Positions 51,479 through 59,469 of a stretch of 64,000 nucleotides of DNA are shown here, in pieces. Where the stretch lies: contig QPMI01000589.1 in NCBI GenBank assembly GCA_004431415.1, positions 49,973 through 113,972 of the forward strand, written 5' to 3'. The notes beneath the pieces are model-generated. The model was not told the DNA's origin. It made no database searches and worked only from the letters and a program-made list of their open reading frames with translations. Each line of letters begins with the position of its first letter. Position 1 is the first letter of the stretch. Both the position numbers and the translations under genes were made by a program. Source of the stretch: Cyanophora paradoxa. Taxonomy: Eukaryota > Glaucocystophyceae > Cyanophorales > Cyanophoraceae.

Positions 51479-51889
51479 TCACAGCTCTACCTTGCCCAAG
51501 TTGATGGTATCTAGCAGGGCCTGCTCCTCCAAGTCTGCACCGCCGCCGCCGCCCAGCGCTAGCGCTAGCTCGATACCGCCTCCGGCCTTGATCTCCCTTG
51601 GCTCCAGCCACCTGAGGGGCTCAGGCCACCTCCTCCTGGTGAAGCCGGTATCGTTGCTCTTGTCCAGCTTGAGGTAGCGGTAGGGCGCCGGCGCCGGCCA
51701 GTCCGGCCTGTGGCCGCTTGCCTCCTTGGCTATGTCCTTGGGCCTACGCGGTCGCAGGTCCGCCTTGGCCTTCGCCCTCTGCAAGGGGCCCAGCGCCTTG
51801 AACTTCGGTGCCTTGGTCGCCGGCAGGGCCTTCGGCTGGGGCTTCACCGCCTTCGGCTGCTGAGGCCTTAGCTGCTTCGATTTCGGCAT
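51479..51889 (-). CDS. Lys/Pro-rich basic protein (136 aa), overlapping
   Basis: Starts at the ATG at 51889, preceded by its own box (GCTTTTCTCATTTATG) that lies inside the overlapping upstream gene. The N-terminal half is a Lys/Pro/Gln-rich repeat-like tail (PKAVKPQPKALPATKAPKFK). The second half has RYLKLDKSNDTGFTRRRWPE and PLRWLEPREIKAGGGIELAL. It ends inside the right arm of the inverted repeat. Because the overlap with 51,744-52,127 is in another frame, the alternative is one gene with a frameshift. Confidence 0.5.
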   Translation of the reverse strand: MPKSKQLRPQQPKAVKPQPKALPATKAPKFKALGPLQRAKAKADLRPRRPKDIAKEASGHRPDWPAPAPYRYLKLDKSNDTGFTRRRWPEPLRWLEPREIKAGGGIELALALGGGGGADLEEQALLDTINLGKVEL

Positions 51890-52127
51890 ACTTCTTGCTC
51901 ATAAATGAGAAAAGCGCCTCGAAGTCGGCCTTTATCTCCTCCTTGGTCCAGGATGTCACCTGATCCGGGTCACCTGAGAACGGCGCATCGAACGCCACGT
52001 GGAGCGATTTGCAGGCCTGAGCTATCATTGGCTCGGGCCAGGCCAGCTCGATCAGCTGAAGGTAGATGTTCAGGGCCTTGTCGAGCTTGGCGCCCTGAGA
52101 GACTAGCTGGGAGATAGCGGGCTCCAT
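51744..52127 (-). CDS. Unknown protein (127 aa), overlapping
   Basis: Starts at the ATG at 52127 behind CATTTTCTAAAG. The first 85 residues look like a folded helical domain (LDKALNIYLQLIELAWPEPM, SWTKEEIKADFEALFSFMSK). The tail (EGGEAPAEGPAGDQGTEV) is low complexity, in the frame that overlaps the next gene by about 145 bases. The tail may be spurious if a frameshift joins the two. Confidence 0.5.
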   Translation of the reverse strand: MEPAISQLVSQGAKLDKALNIYLQLIELAWPEPMIAQACKSLHVAFDAPFSGDPDQVTSWTKEEIKADFEALFSFMSKKYAEIEAAKASAAEGGEAPAEGPAGDQGTEVQGAGPLAEGEGQGGPATA

Positions 52128-52206
52128 GGTACAGCAGAGCTTTAGAAAATGGCGCCAAGTCCAAGTCCTTTTTTACGGGCGAGGCCTGGGCCGGGGGCCA
52201 GGGCCG

Positions 52207-52262
52207 AGTCCCAACTCCGTGACGTAAATGACGCTGACGTAAATGACGCGGACGTAAATGAC
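52207..52262 (-). repeat. CGTCATTTACGTCA iteron block, copy D (partial)
   Basis: GAGTCCCAACTCCGTGACG, then TGACGTAAATGACGC-type units three times. It lacks the ~14 central bases of the tail seen in copies A-C and lies outside the inverted repeat. Confidence 0.8.
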
Positions 52263-52389
52263 GCCGAATTTTCAAGTTGCCCTCACCTGAAACTCAGCTG
52301 AGCGCTCACCTGACCCTCACCTGAACGGCCTCAAAACCGCAGCCCCGCCGCGCCCTCTCCTCACACTTCAAAGCCAAGAGAAATCAAGA

Positions 52390-52659
52390 ATGTGCATCCC
52401 CACGTACTTCACCTGCTGTCTCACCTTCGGCATCTTCGCATACGTCATATACGACGATGAGTTCGACCGAAACACGTTCTACTTCTGCAAGCTCCTTCGC
52501 GACATTTCGTCGGAGCACCGCAAGGGCGATGAGTATGATTGGATTCAACTGCTCCCCCTCAAGAACGAGATCGTACTGTGGAGAGAGAAGTGCATTGTAG
52601 GCAGGTTCAAGATTAGCTCGATTCGTGTAGCCGTCGTAGAGGATCTGATGGTGAATTGA
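52390..52659 (+). CDS. Small membrane-anchored protein (89 aa)
   Basis: Starts at the ATG at 52390. Residues 2-20 (CIPTYFTCCLTFGIFAYVIY) are a Cys-containing hydrophobic anchor. A charged, folded-looking part follows (FYFCKLLRDISSEHRKGDEY, NEIVLWREKCIVGRFKISSI). No box is seen at the usual distance; the nearest (GAATTTTCAAG) is about 115 bases upstream next to iteron block D, so regulation may differ. Its AT-richer codons stand out from its neighbours. Confidence 0.55.
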   Translation: MCIPTYFTCCLTFGIFAYVIYDDEFDRNTFYFCKLLRDISSEHRKGDEYDWIQLLPLKNEIVLWREKCIVGRFKISSIRVAVVEDLMVN

Positions 52660-52774
52660 ACACGTGTTTTACCTGAATCACCTGAGCGCTCACCCGAGGT
52701 CAGCTGAAGTCGGGTGGGGCGCCCTTAAATATTTTCTAGCGCTAGGCTGAAGCACACTCTAAGCTAACGCAAAC

Positions 52775-53557
52775 ATGGCCACCGTCCGCAACGCCAACGA
52801 GATCGACCCCGCCAAGCTCGCCTTCGAGATCGACGCCACCGGCCGCATCAAGGCCAAGTACGACGGCCTGCAGGGCCTCATGATGTACGCGCCGCCCATG
52901 GTCACGATCAACCCGTGCATCAACACAGAGCAAGGCAAGGCGTGGAGCGACGAGAAGAAGGCCTTCGTCATGGAAGAAAACGGCGGATTTTACACGCTGG
53001 ACCTCACCGATCTCAGCGCCGTCGACGGCCAGACGAACCCAGCCGCGGACGAGTTCCTCAAGCTGCTGGAGGCCCTGGACGCGAAATTCTGCGAGTTCGT
53101 GCAGCAGAACCAGGCCAAGCTCAAGGTCTCGCCCGGCCGCTCCCTCTCCAAGGATCAGATCTCGGTGCTGCAGACCCCCAGCGTGCGCATCAAGGTCGAC
53201 AAGGAGTCGGGCCAGGCCTTCTACAAGTACCTCAACATGCGCATCCGCACCCAGACGATGGCGGGCAAGCGCAAGACCGTGCCCGTCGTCGACATGTCCA
53301 ACTACCTCATCACCGAGCGCGCCACCATCGGCACCGGAGACCTGGTGGCGGCGCTCATTAAAATCGACACCGCCTACGCCATCCCCGAGGGCAAGTTCGG
53401 CCTCAAGTGGTCCTTCCTCGCCGTGCAGCAGTGCAAGGTCGGCGCCTTTCGCTTCGCCGGGCGCGCCCCCGAGCTGGCCTTCAAGCCCTACGACAACGAG
53501 GCCGATTTCGAGCCCTACCTAAACCCCGAGTCTATGTACGCAGCCCCCATGCAGTAG
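52775..53557 (+). CDS. Probable OB-fold ssDNA-binding protein
   Basis: 260 residues from the ATG at 52775; the box TATTTTCTAGCG lies 30-45 bases upstream. The layout resembles gp2.5/DUF5871-type viral ssDNA-binding proteins: GLQGLMMYAPPMVTINPC, FYTLDLTDLSAVDG, DEFLKLLEALDAKFCEFVQQ, then GDLVAALIKIDTAYAIPEG and the conserved KFGLKWSFLAVQQCKV strand before an acidic end (YDNEADFEPYLNPESMYAAP). Such acidic tails are usual in replication SSBs. I recognise the pattern from memory rather than by alignment, so the family call is tentative. Confidence 0.5.
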   Translation: MATVRNANEIDPAKLAFEIDATGRIKAKYDGLQGLMMYAPPMVTINPCINTEQGKAWSDEKKAFVMEENGGFYTLDLTDLSAVDGQTNPAADEFLKLLEALDAKFCEFVQQNQAKLKVSPGRSLSKDQISVLQTPSVRIKVDKESGQAFYKYLNMRIRTQTMAGKRKTVPVVDMSNYLITERATIGTGDLVAALIKIDTAYAIPEGKFGLKWSFLAVQQCKVGAFRFAGRAPELAFKPYDNEADFEPYLNPESMYAAPMQ

Positions 53558-53610
53558 CTCGGACGAATAAATTGTGAATTTTTGGTGCAATTGATTACAC
53601 GCGTTTACAC

Positions 53611-54413
53611 TCAAAGGCCGTTGAACTTGCCGCCCACCGCCCTGGGCTCCGCCGCCGTCGAGGCCGCCGCCTCCGTCACCTCCTTCATTACCTCCGGGTT
53701 CGCGTTCGCCGCGTGCACCGCCAGCACCGTCTGCACCAGGGCCATCCCCAGGCGCGCCTCGGGCCCCAGGGTCACGTAGCGCGAGTACTTAATCACCAGC
53801 TCCTCTAAGATCGGCTGCACCTGGTCCATCGAAGAGAGCGTCGCCTGCCCGAGCCCGTCGAGCTTCAGGCCGATCGGATCGTACGCCTTGTTCAGGTGCT
53901 CCAGCGAGTGCATGCCCGCGATCAGAAAGAGGCGCGCCGCCTCCAGCGAACCCCGCGTGCTCAGCTCGCGCTGAATCTCCTCGTACTCTTCCTTCAGCTC
54001 GTCCAGCGGCGTGGCCAGGCTCAGCTTCTTCGTGGACGTAAGCTCGCCCCCGAACGAGCGCCGGTACTGCGCGATCTGTCGCAGGACCTGCTTCTTCTCG
54101 TCCACGTCCACCTGCGCCTCGTCCCGCGGCCGCTCCTGCAGGTCGATTCCCAGCGCCTTTTTCACGCTCTGCTCCTTCTTCTTCGTCATTTCGATGTGCT
54201 CCTGCACGCTGAAGCCCGCGCCCTTGCTCGGCGCCGTCGGCGGCACCGCGGGCCCGTCGCCCGGCAGCGCCATCCTGTCGGCCTTCGGCGCCTTCTCCCC
54301 TTTTCCTTGCCCTCCTTCGCGGGGCGGCCCTTCTTCCGGGGCTGCGGGATTCCCACGGGGTTCGGCCCGTCCACGGCCAGCGCCTCGAAGCCAAGCATCG
54401 CCGAGGGGTCCAT
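53611..54413 (-). CDS. Coiled-coil virion-type protein, -1 shift near N-terminus
   Basis: The start with a viral box (AATATTTCTAAGG) is the ATG at 54413: MDPSAMLGFEALAVDGPNPV and a basic patch. At 54,297-54,303 the coding strand reads A-AAG-GGG in frame; a -1 step there opens the frame that continues with MALPGDGPAVPPTAPSKGAG and runs to 53611. The main part is helical: FSVQEHIEMTKKKEQSVKKA, ELKEEYEEIQRELSTRGSLE and EELVIKYSRYVTLGPEARLG. Without the shift the first frame decays into an Arg-rich sequence. Either programmed frameshifting or a missing base explains it. Function unknown. Confidence 0.6.
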
Positions 54414-54429
54414 CCTTTACGCCTGCCCC

Positions 54430-54443
54430 TTAGAAATATTTTT
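54430..54443 (-). promoter_or_regulatory. Viral box setting the start at 54,413
   Basis: AAAAATATTTCTAA on the minus strand, about 17-30 bases before the ATG at 54413. No box lies near the internal ATG at 54,273, which favours the longer, shifted product. Confidence 0.6.
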
Positions 54444-54772
54444 CACTCCGAGGTCAGCTCGACGAAGAGCTCGATGTAAAGCCAGAGCTTCTCGCGCAGC
54501 TCGGGCCCGCTGCCGTAGAAGAGCGAGCGCACGGCCGAGGCGTACTCCTGCGGCAGCCTCTCGAAAACCGAGTCGTCCTTCGCCTTGATCAATTCCGCCT
54601 CCGCGTTGATGTGCCTCCTGAACAGAACGATGACCGCCGTGGCCCCGATGCCGCGCAGCGACTGGATCTGCGCCCGCACCCCCGGCTCCTTGGCCTCCGG
54701 CTCCAGCAGGTCGAGGAAGCGGCCCCAGCGCGCCTCGATTTGCTCGCCCAGCGTCGCCTCCGTCGCAGCCAT
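54443..54772 (-). CDS. Small helical protein (109 aa)
   Basis: Starts at the ATG at 54772 behind CTAATTTCTGAAG. All-helical look: LGEQIEARWGRFLDLLEPEA, IGATAVIVLFRRHINAEAEL, SAVRSLFYGSGPELREKLWL. No membrane span, no known motif. Lies within the structural gene block. Confidence 0.6.
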   Translation of the reverse strand: MAATEATLGEQIEARWGRFLDLLEPEAKEPGVRAQIQSLRGIGATAVIVLFRRHINAEAELIKAKDDSVFERLPQEYASAVRSLFYGSGPELREKLWLYIELFVELTSE

Positions 54773-54791
54773 GCTACGCGTGCTTCAGAAA

Positions 54792-55988
54792 TTAGCGTCC
54801 GCCGCTGCCGCTGCCGCTGCCGCTGCCGCTGCCGCCGCCGCTGCCGCTGCCGCCGCCGCTGCCGCCGCCGCCGAGGAGGGCGTTTGCCGCTTGCTCGTAC
54901 ATTGCCGCCTTGCGCGCGCTGGTCTCGCGGAGGAGGGTGGCCTGCGCGGTCTCGGTGCCCTTCACGAGAGCCTGGAAGGCGGTTTGAATCGTGGTCTGGC
55001 TGCGCTCACCGGTGCCTGCCATTCCGGCGACGGTTCCCAGGCCCCGCAGCCCCGCAATCGAGCCTAACGTTGCGGTATCCGCATAGGGTCGGCTTCCTAC
55101 GGCCGGATTCACGACGGCCGGCAGCAGGTTCTGGTCCGCGTACGGCGTCGCCGTCGCCAGCGCGGGCCCGCGCGTGCCGACCTGATCCATGAGCATCGCC
55201 CCGAACGGGTTGCCCCGGCTGAAGTCCACGTCGTTGCGCCCGTAGGGCTTGTTGACGGCGCTGCTGATGTTGGCCGTCTGCGCGTTGAACATGGGCGAGA
55301 GGTCGGGGGTGTAGCCCGCGCGCAGCCCCTGGGGGTTCTCCGTCGTCTGCCCGTAGCGGCCGGCCGGCCCGAGCAGGTTCTCCTTCTCGATCTCTTCCAT
55401 CGTCTTGATCCAGCCGCGCTCGCGCGCCCACTTCATGACGAGATCATCGTAGTTCATCGGGAAGAAAACCTTCTGGTACTTGTCGAAGCGCTGAATTTCG
55501 ATATCCTGCTCGATCATGTTTGTAATTCGCTCCAGCAGCTCGGGGTAATATTCCTCGAGCATTTTGGCGACGCCCGGCTGCTTCAGGTCGAAGGCCGTCA
55601 TCGCCCACTGGTCGAAATCGCGAATCATGATTTCCTTCCGCAGCACGAACGCATTCTCGACGTCCTCCTCGCTGATCTGTCGGCTGGGGTAGGTGTTCTG
55701 CAGCTGCTGTCGGATGCCCATGCGCATCAGCTTCTCCATGGAGGGCGTGTACTTCATCGCGGGCAGGGTCTTCGTATTCCCCCCGCTGAGCCCCAGGCCA
55801 CGTGCCTGATCCTCGGGCGTGTAGACGTCCGCCTTTGTCCCATCTACGACGGGCACCTCGGGCATGACCGTGCCCGGAAGGAACTTGTTCACGATGCCGT
55901 CCATGTCGGCCTTCAGGTCGTTCTTCAGCGACTGGCGCTGCTTCTTAGAGCCCTCCCCAATGTCCATCATAGAGTGGCCCTTCGTCAT
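54792..55988 (-). CDS. Unknown structural-type protein with Gly/Ser tail (398 aa)
   Basis: Starts at the ATG at 55988 behind AATAAATTTTCCCAC. Residues 1-200 are charged and helical (SSKKQ-type basic start, then EEDVENAFVLRKEIMIRDFD, LKQPGVAKMLEEYYPELLER, KVFFPMNYDDLVMKWARERG). The middle is Asn/Gly/Pro-rich (NPQGLRAGYTPDLSPMFNAQ). The C-terminus is a (GGGS)-like repeat (GSGGGSGSGGGSGSG) encoded by CCGCTG/CCGCCG hexamers. Position beside the capsid gene and composition suggest a minor virion protein. No family recognised. Confidence 0.6.
   Translation of the reverse strand: MTKGHSMMDIGEGSKKQRQSLKNDLKADMDGIVNKFLPGTVMPEVPVVDGTKADVYTPEDQARGLGLSGGNTKTLPAMKYTPSMEKLMRMGIRQQLQNTYPSRQISEEDVENAFVLRKEIMIRDFDQWAMTAFDLKQPGVAKMLEEYYPELLERITNMIEQDIEIQRFDKYQKVFFPMNYDDLVMKWARERGWIKTMEEIEKENLLGPAGRYGQTTENPQGLRAGYTPDLSPMFNAQTANISSAVNKPYGRNDVDFSRGNPFGAMLMDQVGTRGPALATATPYADQNLLPAVVNPAVGSRPYADTATLGSIAGLRGLGTVAGMAGTGERSQTTIQTAFQALVKGTETAQATLLRETSARKAAMYEQAANALLGGGGSGGGSGSGGGSGSGSGSGSGGR
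54795..54872. repeat. GCCGCT/GCCGCC hexamer array
   Basis: Tandem GCCGCT/GCCGCC units that encode the Gly/Ser tail of the gene read on the minus strand. Confidence 0.8.
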
Positions 55989-56067
55989 CGTGCCTCGGTT
56001 AGGATCCCAGTGGGAAAATTTATTGGTTCACATCGGCCTACCAAGCACACCCTGGCTAACAAGCAAT

Positions 56068-57456
56068 CTAATGGAAGCGGCGGTAGGCGCCGCCGTTGGT
56101 GAAGGTGATCTCGTTGTAGTAGCGGCAGTAGATGTCGGCCACGGGCAGGTTGGGTGCCGTGTAGGTCTTGAGCGTGGTGAGCGTGAGCTCGATGGTCTTG
56201 AAGGCGCCCATGTCGAGGCCGCCGAACATCTTGGTGTTGTCCGCCACGTCCGTGCCGAAGGGGAGCGAGTAGATGAACTCCGTCCCGAACTGGCCCACGT
56301 TGCGGGGCTGGATATCGCTGCTGTGGGCGTCGTGGGCCGCAAGGGTCACGTTCCCCGTGGTCCCCGGCACGTTATCGTGCCCCGACCACGGGTGCGGGTG
56401 CAGCGCGTCGGCCACGTCGGCGGCCGCCGTCCCGTCCATCGAGGTCACGCCCCGCAGCAGCTCGAGGTGCTTGCGCGTGGGGGCGTGCGTGTGCTCCTTG
56501 TGCGCGATGGCCGTGCGCAAAAAGTGCGCATCGTGGTTCGAGCTGTCGACCACCTTGATGTTGTCGCACTTCAGCTCGATCTTGTCGAGCGGGCGGAAGC
56601 GCCAGAAGTGCTCGCCGTTGTCGGTGTGCGGCTTGTCGCGCACCACCACGATCAGCTCGTAGCAGATCCCCGTGAAGGGCAGGCGGATGGCGGCGCCCGA
56701 CGTGAACTGGACGTGGTAGTGCTGCACGTACTTGCCGGCCCACGTGAACGAGTTCGGGTGCAGCGCCAGCTCGCGCGAGTCGATGTGCACGTAGCGCAGG
56801 ATGAGCTTGGTGTCCAGGCTGACGCTGCTCGTCAGGCTGGTGTTCGTGTGCAGGCCGCCGTCCACGAAGGAGGCCGTCACCTCCTTCTGCGACGCAAAGG
56901 TGATCTGCAGCTTCATCTCGTTGCCGGTCCCGCGGATCTTGTGGAGGGGCACGGCGAACTTTCGACCGAAGCCCGTCGCGATGCGGATCGGCACGTACAG
57001 CGTGTTCGGGGCCTTGCCCCGGCGGCGCAGCGGCTGGTGCGCCCAGAGGTTGTTCACCATGTCGACGTGCTCGGTGACGGACTTGTCGTCCTCGAACTCG
57101 CCGTAGATGGCGTCGTGGTGGCCGTCGTACTCGTGGATCAGCTGCGTGCCCACGAAGATCTTCACCTTCTTGAGCAGCACGTAGCCGGCCTTCGGGATGT
57201 AGAAGTGGTCGGCGTTCGTCAGCGCCGGCAGCGTCACCCGGAGCCAGGCGTCGTTGAACATCGGCGCCGAGTGCGGGATGACGATGTCGACGGTCTGGCC
57301 GAAGGTGACGCCCGACTGCACGGGGCTCACCTCGAGCACCTCGTCCACGAACGGCATCGCCGTGTCGAAGGTCTCGTGCACGTGCACCGACGCGTCGGAG
57401 CTGCGCAGCGAGTGGTGCAGGGCGGTCGTGGGGGTGGAGATGAGCGCGGAAGCCAT
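56068..57456 (-). CDS. MCP: Major capsid protein, double jelly-roll type
   Basis: 462 residues from the ATG at 57456. The sequence follows the NCLDV major capsid pattern: an N-terminal strand region with FGQTVDIVIPHSAPMFNDAW, then YVLLKKVKIFVGTQLIHEYD, WAHQPLRRRGKAPNTLYVPI and KIRGTGNEMKLQITFASQKE. Between the two jelly rolls lie LILRYVHIDSRELALHPNSF and AGKYVQHYHVQFTSGAAIRL. The second roll has ICYELIVVVRDKPHTDNGEH and FWRFRPLDKIELKCDN, ending with YCRYYNEITFTNGGAYRRFH. Trimers of such proteins build the icosahedral shell. The frame is intact and its length is usual. The strongest viral box of the window (AAAAAATTTTCTCAA) lies 18-32 bases upstream, as expected for an abundant late protein. 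Confidence 0.95.
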   Translation of the reverse strand: MASALISTPTTALHHSLRSSDASVHVHETFDTAMPFVDEVLEVSPVQSGVTFGQTVDIVIPHSAPMFNDAWLRVTLPALTNADHFYIPKAGYVLLKKVKIFVGTQLIHEYDGHHDAIYGEFEDDKSVTEHVDMVNNLWAHQPLRRRGKAPNTLYVPIRIATGFGRKFAVPLHKIRGTGNEMKLQITFASQKEVTASFVDGGLHTNTSLTSSVSLDTKLILRYVHIDSRELALHPNSFTWAGKYVQHYHVQFTSGAAIRLPFTGICYELIVVVRDKPHTDNGEHFWRFRPLDKIELKCDNIKVVDSSNHDAHFLRTAIAHKEHTHAPTRKHLELLRGVTSMDGTAAADVADALHPHPWSGHDNVPGTTGNVTLAAHDAHSSDIQPRNVGQFGTEFIYSLPFGTDVADNTKMFGGLDMGAFKTIELTLTTLKTYTAPNLPVADIYCRYYNEITFTNGGAYRRFH

Positions 57457-57473
57457 GGTGGTTTAGGGATGCG

Positions 57474-57488
57474 TTGAGAAAATTTTTT
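57474..57488 (-). promoter_or_regulatory. Viral box of the capsid gene
   Basis: AAAAAATTTTCTCAA on the minus strand, 18-32 bases before the ATG at 57456. Best match to the shared box; TTTTTTCTCAACC before 48,169 is nearly the same. Confidence 0.7.
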
Positions 57489-57498
57489 GGGTGGACGC

Positions 57499-59469
57499 CT
57501 ACGTTATTAGAGGGCGCGGCCCCCGTCGCGCCAGGTCCGCGTCGTACGCCTTCTTGCGGAGTGCGTCCGTGATCGCAGACCAGTCGCGTGTGCCGTTAAG
57601 ATAACCCAGGGCAAGTCCTTGGCCCAACATGAAGTAACGCTCTGGATCCAAGTTCATGAGTTGCTGGGCCCGCTCCTCTACGCGCCGCACACGCTCCATA
57701 AAGGGGCCCTTTGCCGCAGATCCGAGCGGGTCCGCTTCTCGCTCAGCTTCGAAGAATTTCACGACATCCCCGCCCAGGTCCGAAATATCACGGTGCTGCT
57801 CTGCTATCCGTGCCTGTGCCTTGTTGACTCCAGCTGCCTGGGCTTGGGCTATCGATGCCAGTTGGTTGTAATCGATTTCTTCTGCAAGGTATTTCGCAAC
57901 GGCGGCGTCCCCTGCAGCGCGCGCGATTTCGGGCGATACGCTCACAAGGAATCCCTCCCGGCGAGCCCGATTGGCCGCGCGCTCCGCTTCCGCCTCCTCG
58001 TCCATGGGATCGTCTGGACTGGCTGGATTGCCTGGAGCACCGGAGCGAATTTTCTTCAGCAGCCCCGCACGGCGAGCTTCTGTCGCCTCTTTCACCTTCT
58101 TGGCGGCCAGTTCAAGCGCATCGTTTAAGTCCATCGTCGTATACCCGGGTCTCCGCCCCGTATCCTTGTACGCGGCCCTGCGCTTGTCCATGGCTTCCAT
58201 CTCGCGCGGGGACGAGGGGGCGATTTCTATCCCCGCGTTTGCGAGTTGAGCCTGGACGGCGACGGGCACCCGCTCGAGCACGGCCCTTGCCGCCGCAACG
58301 GCCACCGCCTCGGCCGCCACCACCTCTGGCGGGCGCGAGGGCCCCGCCTGTGGCTCGGGCGGCGGCGGGGGTGGCGGCGGGGGCGGCGGCGGGGGCTGCT
58401 GCTCCGCTGGGGGCGCCGACGGCCGGGCCACCGTGTCCGGGGGCTGCGAGGGGCCGGGCTGCGGCTGCAGCGGTGGCGTCTTCGGCCCGGGGGGCGGAGG
58501 CGGCGGAGGCGGAGGCCCCGGAGGCGGGGCCCCCCCTTCGTTGTCGGAGTCTGACTCGATCATTTCGTCTCTGGGTTCCTTGGATGGCAGGGCCTTCTGA
58601 ATGAGGGCCTCGCGCGCGCCCTTGCCCGCCTTGATTGCTCTGCCCATGGCCGCCTCCGGGAAACTGGCCTCGATGGCCTCGTTGTCCCCGTCCGTGATGC
58701 GCACCTTCTGCTCGCGGCGGGCCTTGATGTACTGTTCCTTGTCCATCCGCTTCTTCGCCCGCCTTTTCTCCCTGGGTACGTCGCGCTGGCGGCTCTCGTC
58801 CGGCCCCGGCCCCTCGCTGTCCGAGCTCGAGGGCGGCTCGGCCTGGGCGAAGGGCTGGCGCGTGTTGCGGTTCGTCCAGTCGGGGTCGTACTTCCCTCCG
58901 ATCAGCTCCTCGGGCTTCTTGTTCTCGCGCGCGTAGATGCTCGTGGGCTTGAACTCCTCGCCGTTGATGATGTACTTGTAGTAGTAGTACGCGTCCTCGA
59001 GGTTCATCGGGCCCAGCGTCTCGAGGCGCTTCTTGCGCTTCAGGAATTCGGTGATCTGATCCTCCTTCGACTTGCAGAACTCCCGCACGCCCGGCAGCAC
59101 CGTCAGGTTCTTGCCGTCCACGTCGCAGGCGCCCGCTCCCTTGGCCTTCAGGTTCGCGGTGAAGGCCGACTGGCCCATCAGCCAGGCGCGGAAGCCCTCC
59201 TCGTACTCCTCGTCGAGGCTCGACTCCATCTGCTGGAACTTGTTGATGTAGTACGCGTTGGCGATGGCCTGCGCCTCCACCTCGGCGAGCTTGTCCGATT
59301 GATCGCGCTCCTCGAACCGAATTTCCGGCGTGGCCCTCGCCAGCGCCGTCTTCATCAGCTGCTGAAAGTGCGCGTACTTGTCGCTCTCGAAGGGCGTGAT
59401 GTGCGAGTCCCCGCCCCCCGGGATCGCGAGCACGTTGCGCGGCGCGAAACGCGAGGCGAGCCCCCTCAT
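57499..59469 (-). CDS. Large unknown protein with polyproline linker (656 aa)
   Basis: Starts at the ATG at 59469, which overlaps the stop of the upstream gene as ATGA; a box-like GATAAAATTTCAAAG lies inside that gene. The N-terminal 200 residues look folded (YINKFQQMESSLDEEYEEGF, RAWLMGQSAFTANLKAKGAG, MNLEDAYYYYKYIINGEEFK). A basic patch (RREQKVRITDGDNEAIEAS) and two long Pro runs (about residues 315-375) follow. The C-terminal half is helical (LNDALELAAKKVKEATEARR, AEEIDYNQLASIAQAQAAGV, LMNLDPERYFMLGQGLALGY). Its size and place next to the capsid gene suggest a virion protein. No family recognised. Confidence 0.65.
   Translation of the reverse strand: MRGLASRFAPRNVLAIPGGGDSHITPFESDKYAHFQQLMKTALARATPEIRFEERDQSDKLAEVEAQAIANAYYINKFQQMESSLDEEYEEGFRAWLMGQSAFTANLKAKGAGACDVDGKNLTVLPGVREFCKSKEDQITEFLKRKKRLETLGPMNLEDAYYYYKYIINGEEFKPTSIYARENKKPEELIGGKYDPDWTNRNTRQPFAQAEPPSSSDSEGPGPDESRQRDVPREKRRAKKRMDKEQYIKARREQKVRITDGDNEAIEASFPEAAMGRAIKAGKGAREALIQKALPSKEPRDEMIESDSDNEGGAPPPGPPPPPPPPPGPKTPPLQPQPGPSQPPDTVARPSAPPAEQQPPPPPPPPPPPPPEPQAGPSRPPEVVAAEAVAVAAARAVLERVPVAVQAQLANAGIEIAPSSPREMEAMDKRRAAYKDTGRRPGYTTMDLNDALELAAKKVKEATEARRAGLLKKIRSGAPGNPASPDDPMDEEAEAERAANRARREGFLVSVSPEIARAAGDAAVAKYLAEEIDYNQLASIAQAQAAGVNKAQARIAEQHRDISDLGGDVVKFFEAEREADPLGSAAKGPFMERVRRVEERAQQLMNLDPERYFMLGQGLALGYLNGTRDWSAITDALRKKAYDADLARRGPRPLIT

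Larger units (their letters stand above)
50966..51480. other. Candidate replication origin: large inverted repeat, AT-rich core
   Basis: Two arms of about 140-180 bases face each other. The left one (50,966-51,107) starts with GATATCTAGCTAGC, GCGCTTGCTTAATTAA and iteron block B. The right one (51,303-51,480) ends with TTAATTAAGCAAGCGC and GCTAGCTAGATATC after iteron block C. Between them are ~195 bases with an AGTACTACTT microsatellite and a very AT-rich tract (about 51,216-51,295, AATAATAGTAATAATAATAA type). Iterons, an inverted repeat and an AT-rich unwinding tract are the classic parts of a viral origin. A hairpin-telomere or concatemer junction is the alternative. Confidence 0.5.

Noticed and set aside
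50930-52262. CRISPR array
   Set aside because: The repeats are inverted and tandem iterons without regular spacers; the context is a eukaryotic virus.
52915-53361. Plus-strand His/Arg-rich frame inside the ssDNA-binding-like gene
   Set aside because: Composition artefact; the frame from 52,775 has conserved-looking strands and its own box.
54792-55431. Alternative minus-strand frame inside the 398-residue protein
   Set aside because: It is Arg/Gly-rich, starts within the gene without a box, and the main frame has clearly better composition.
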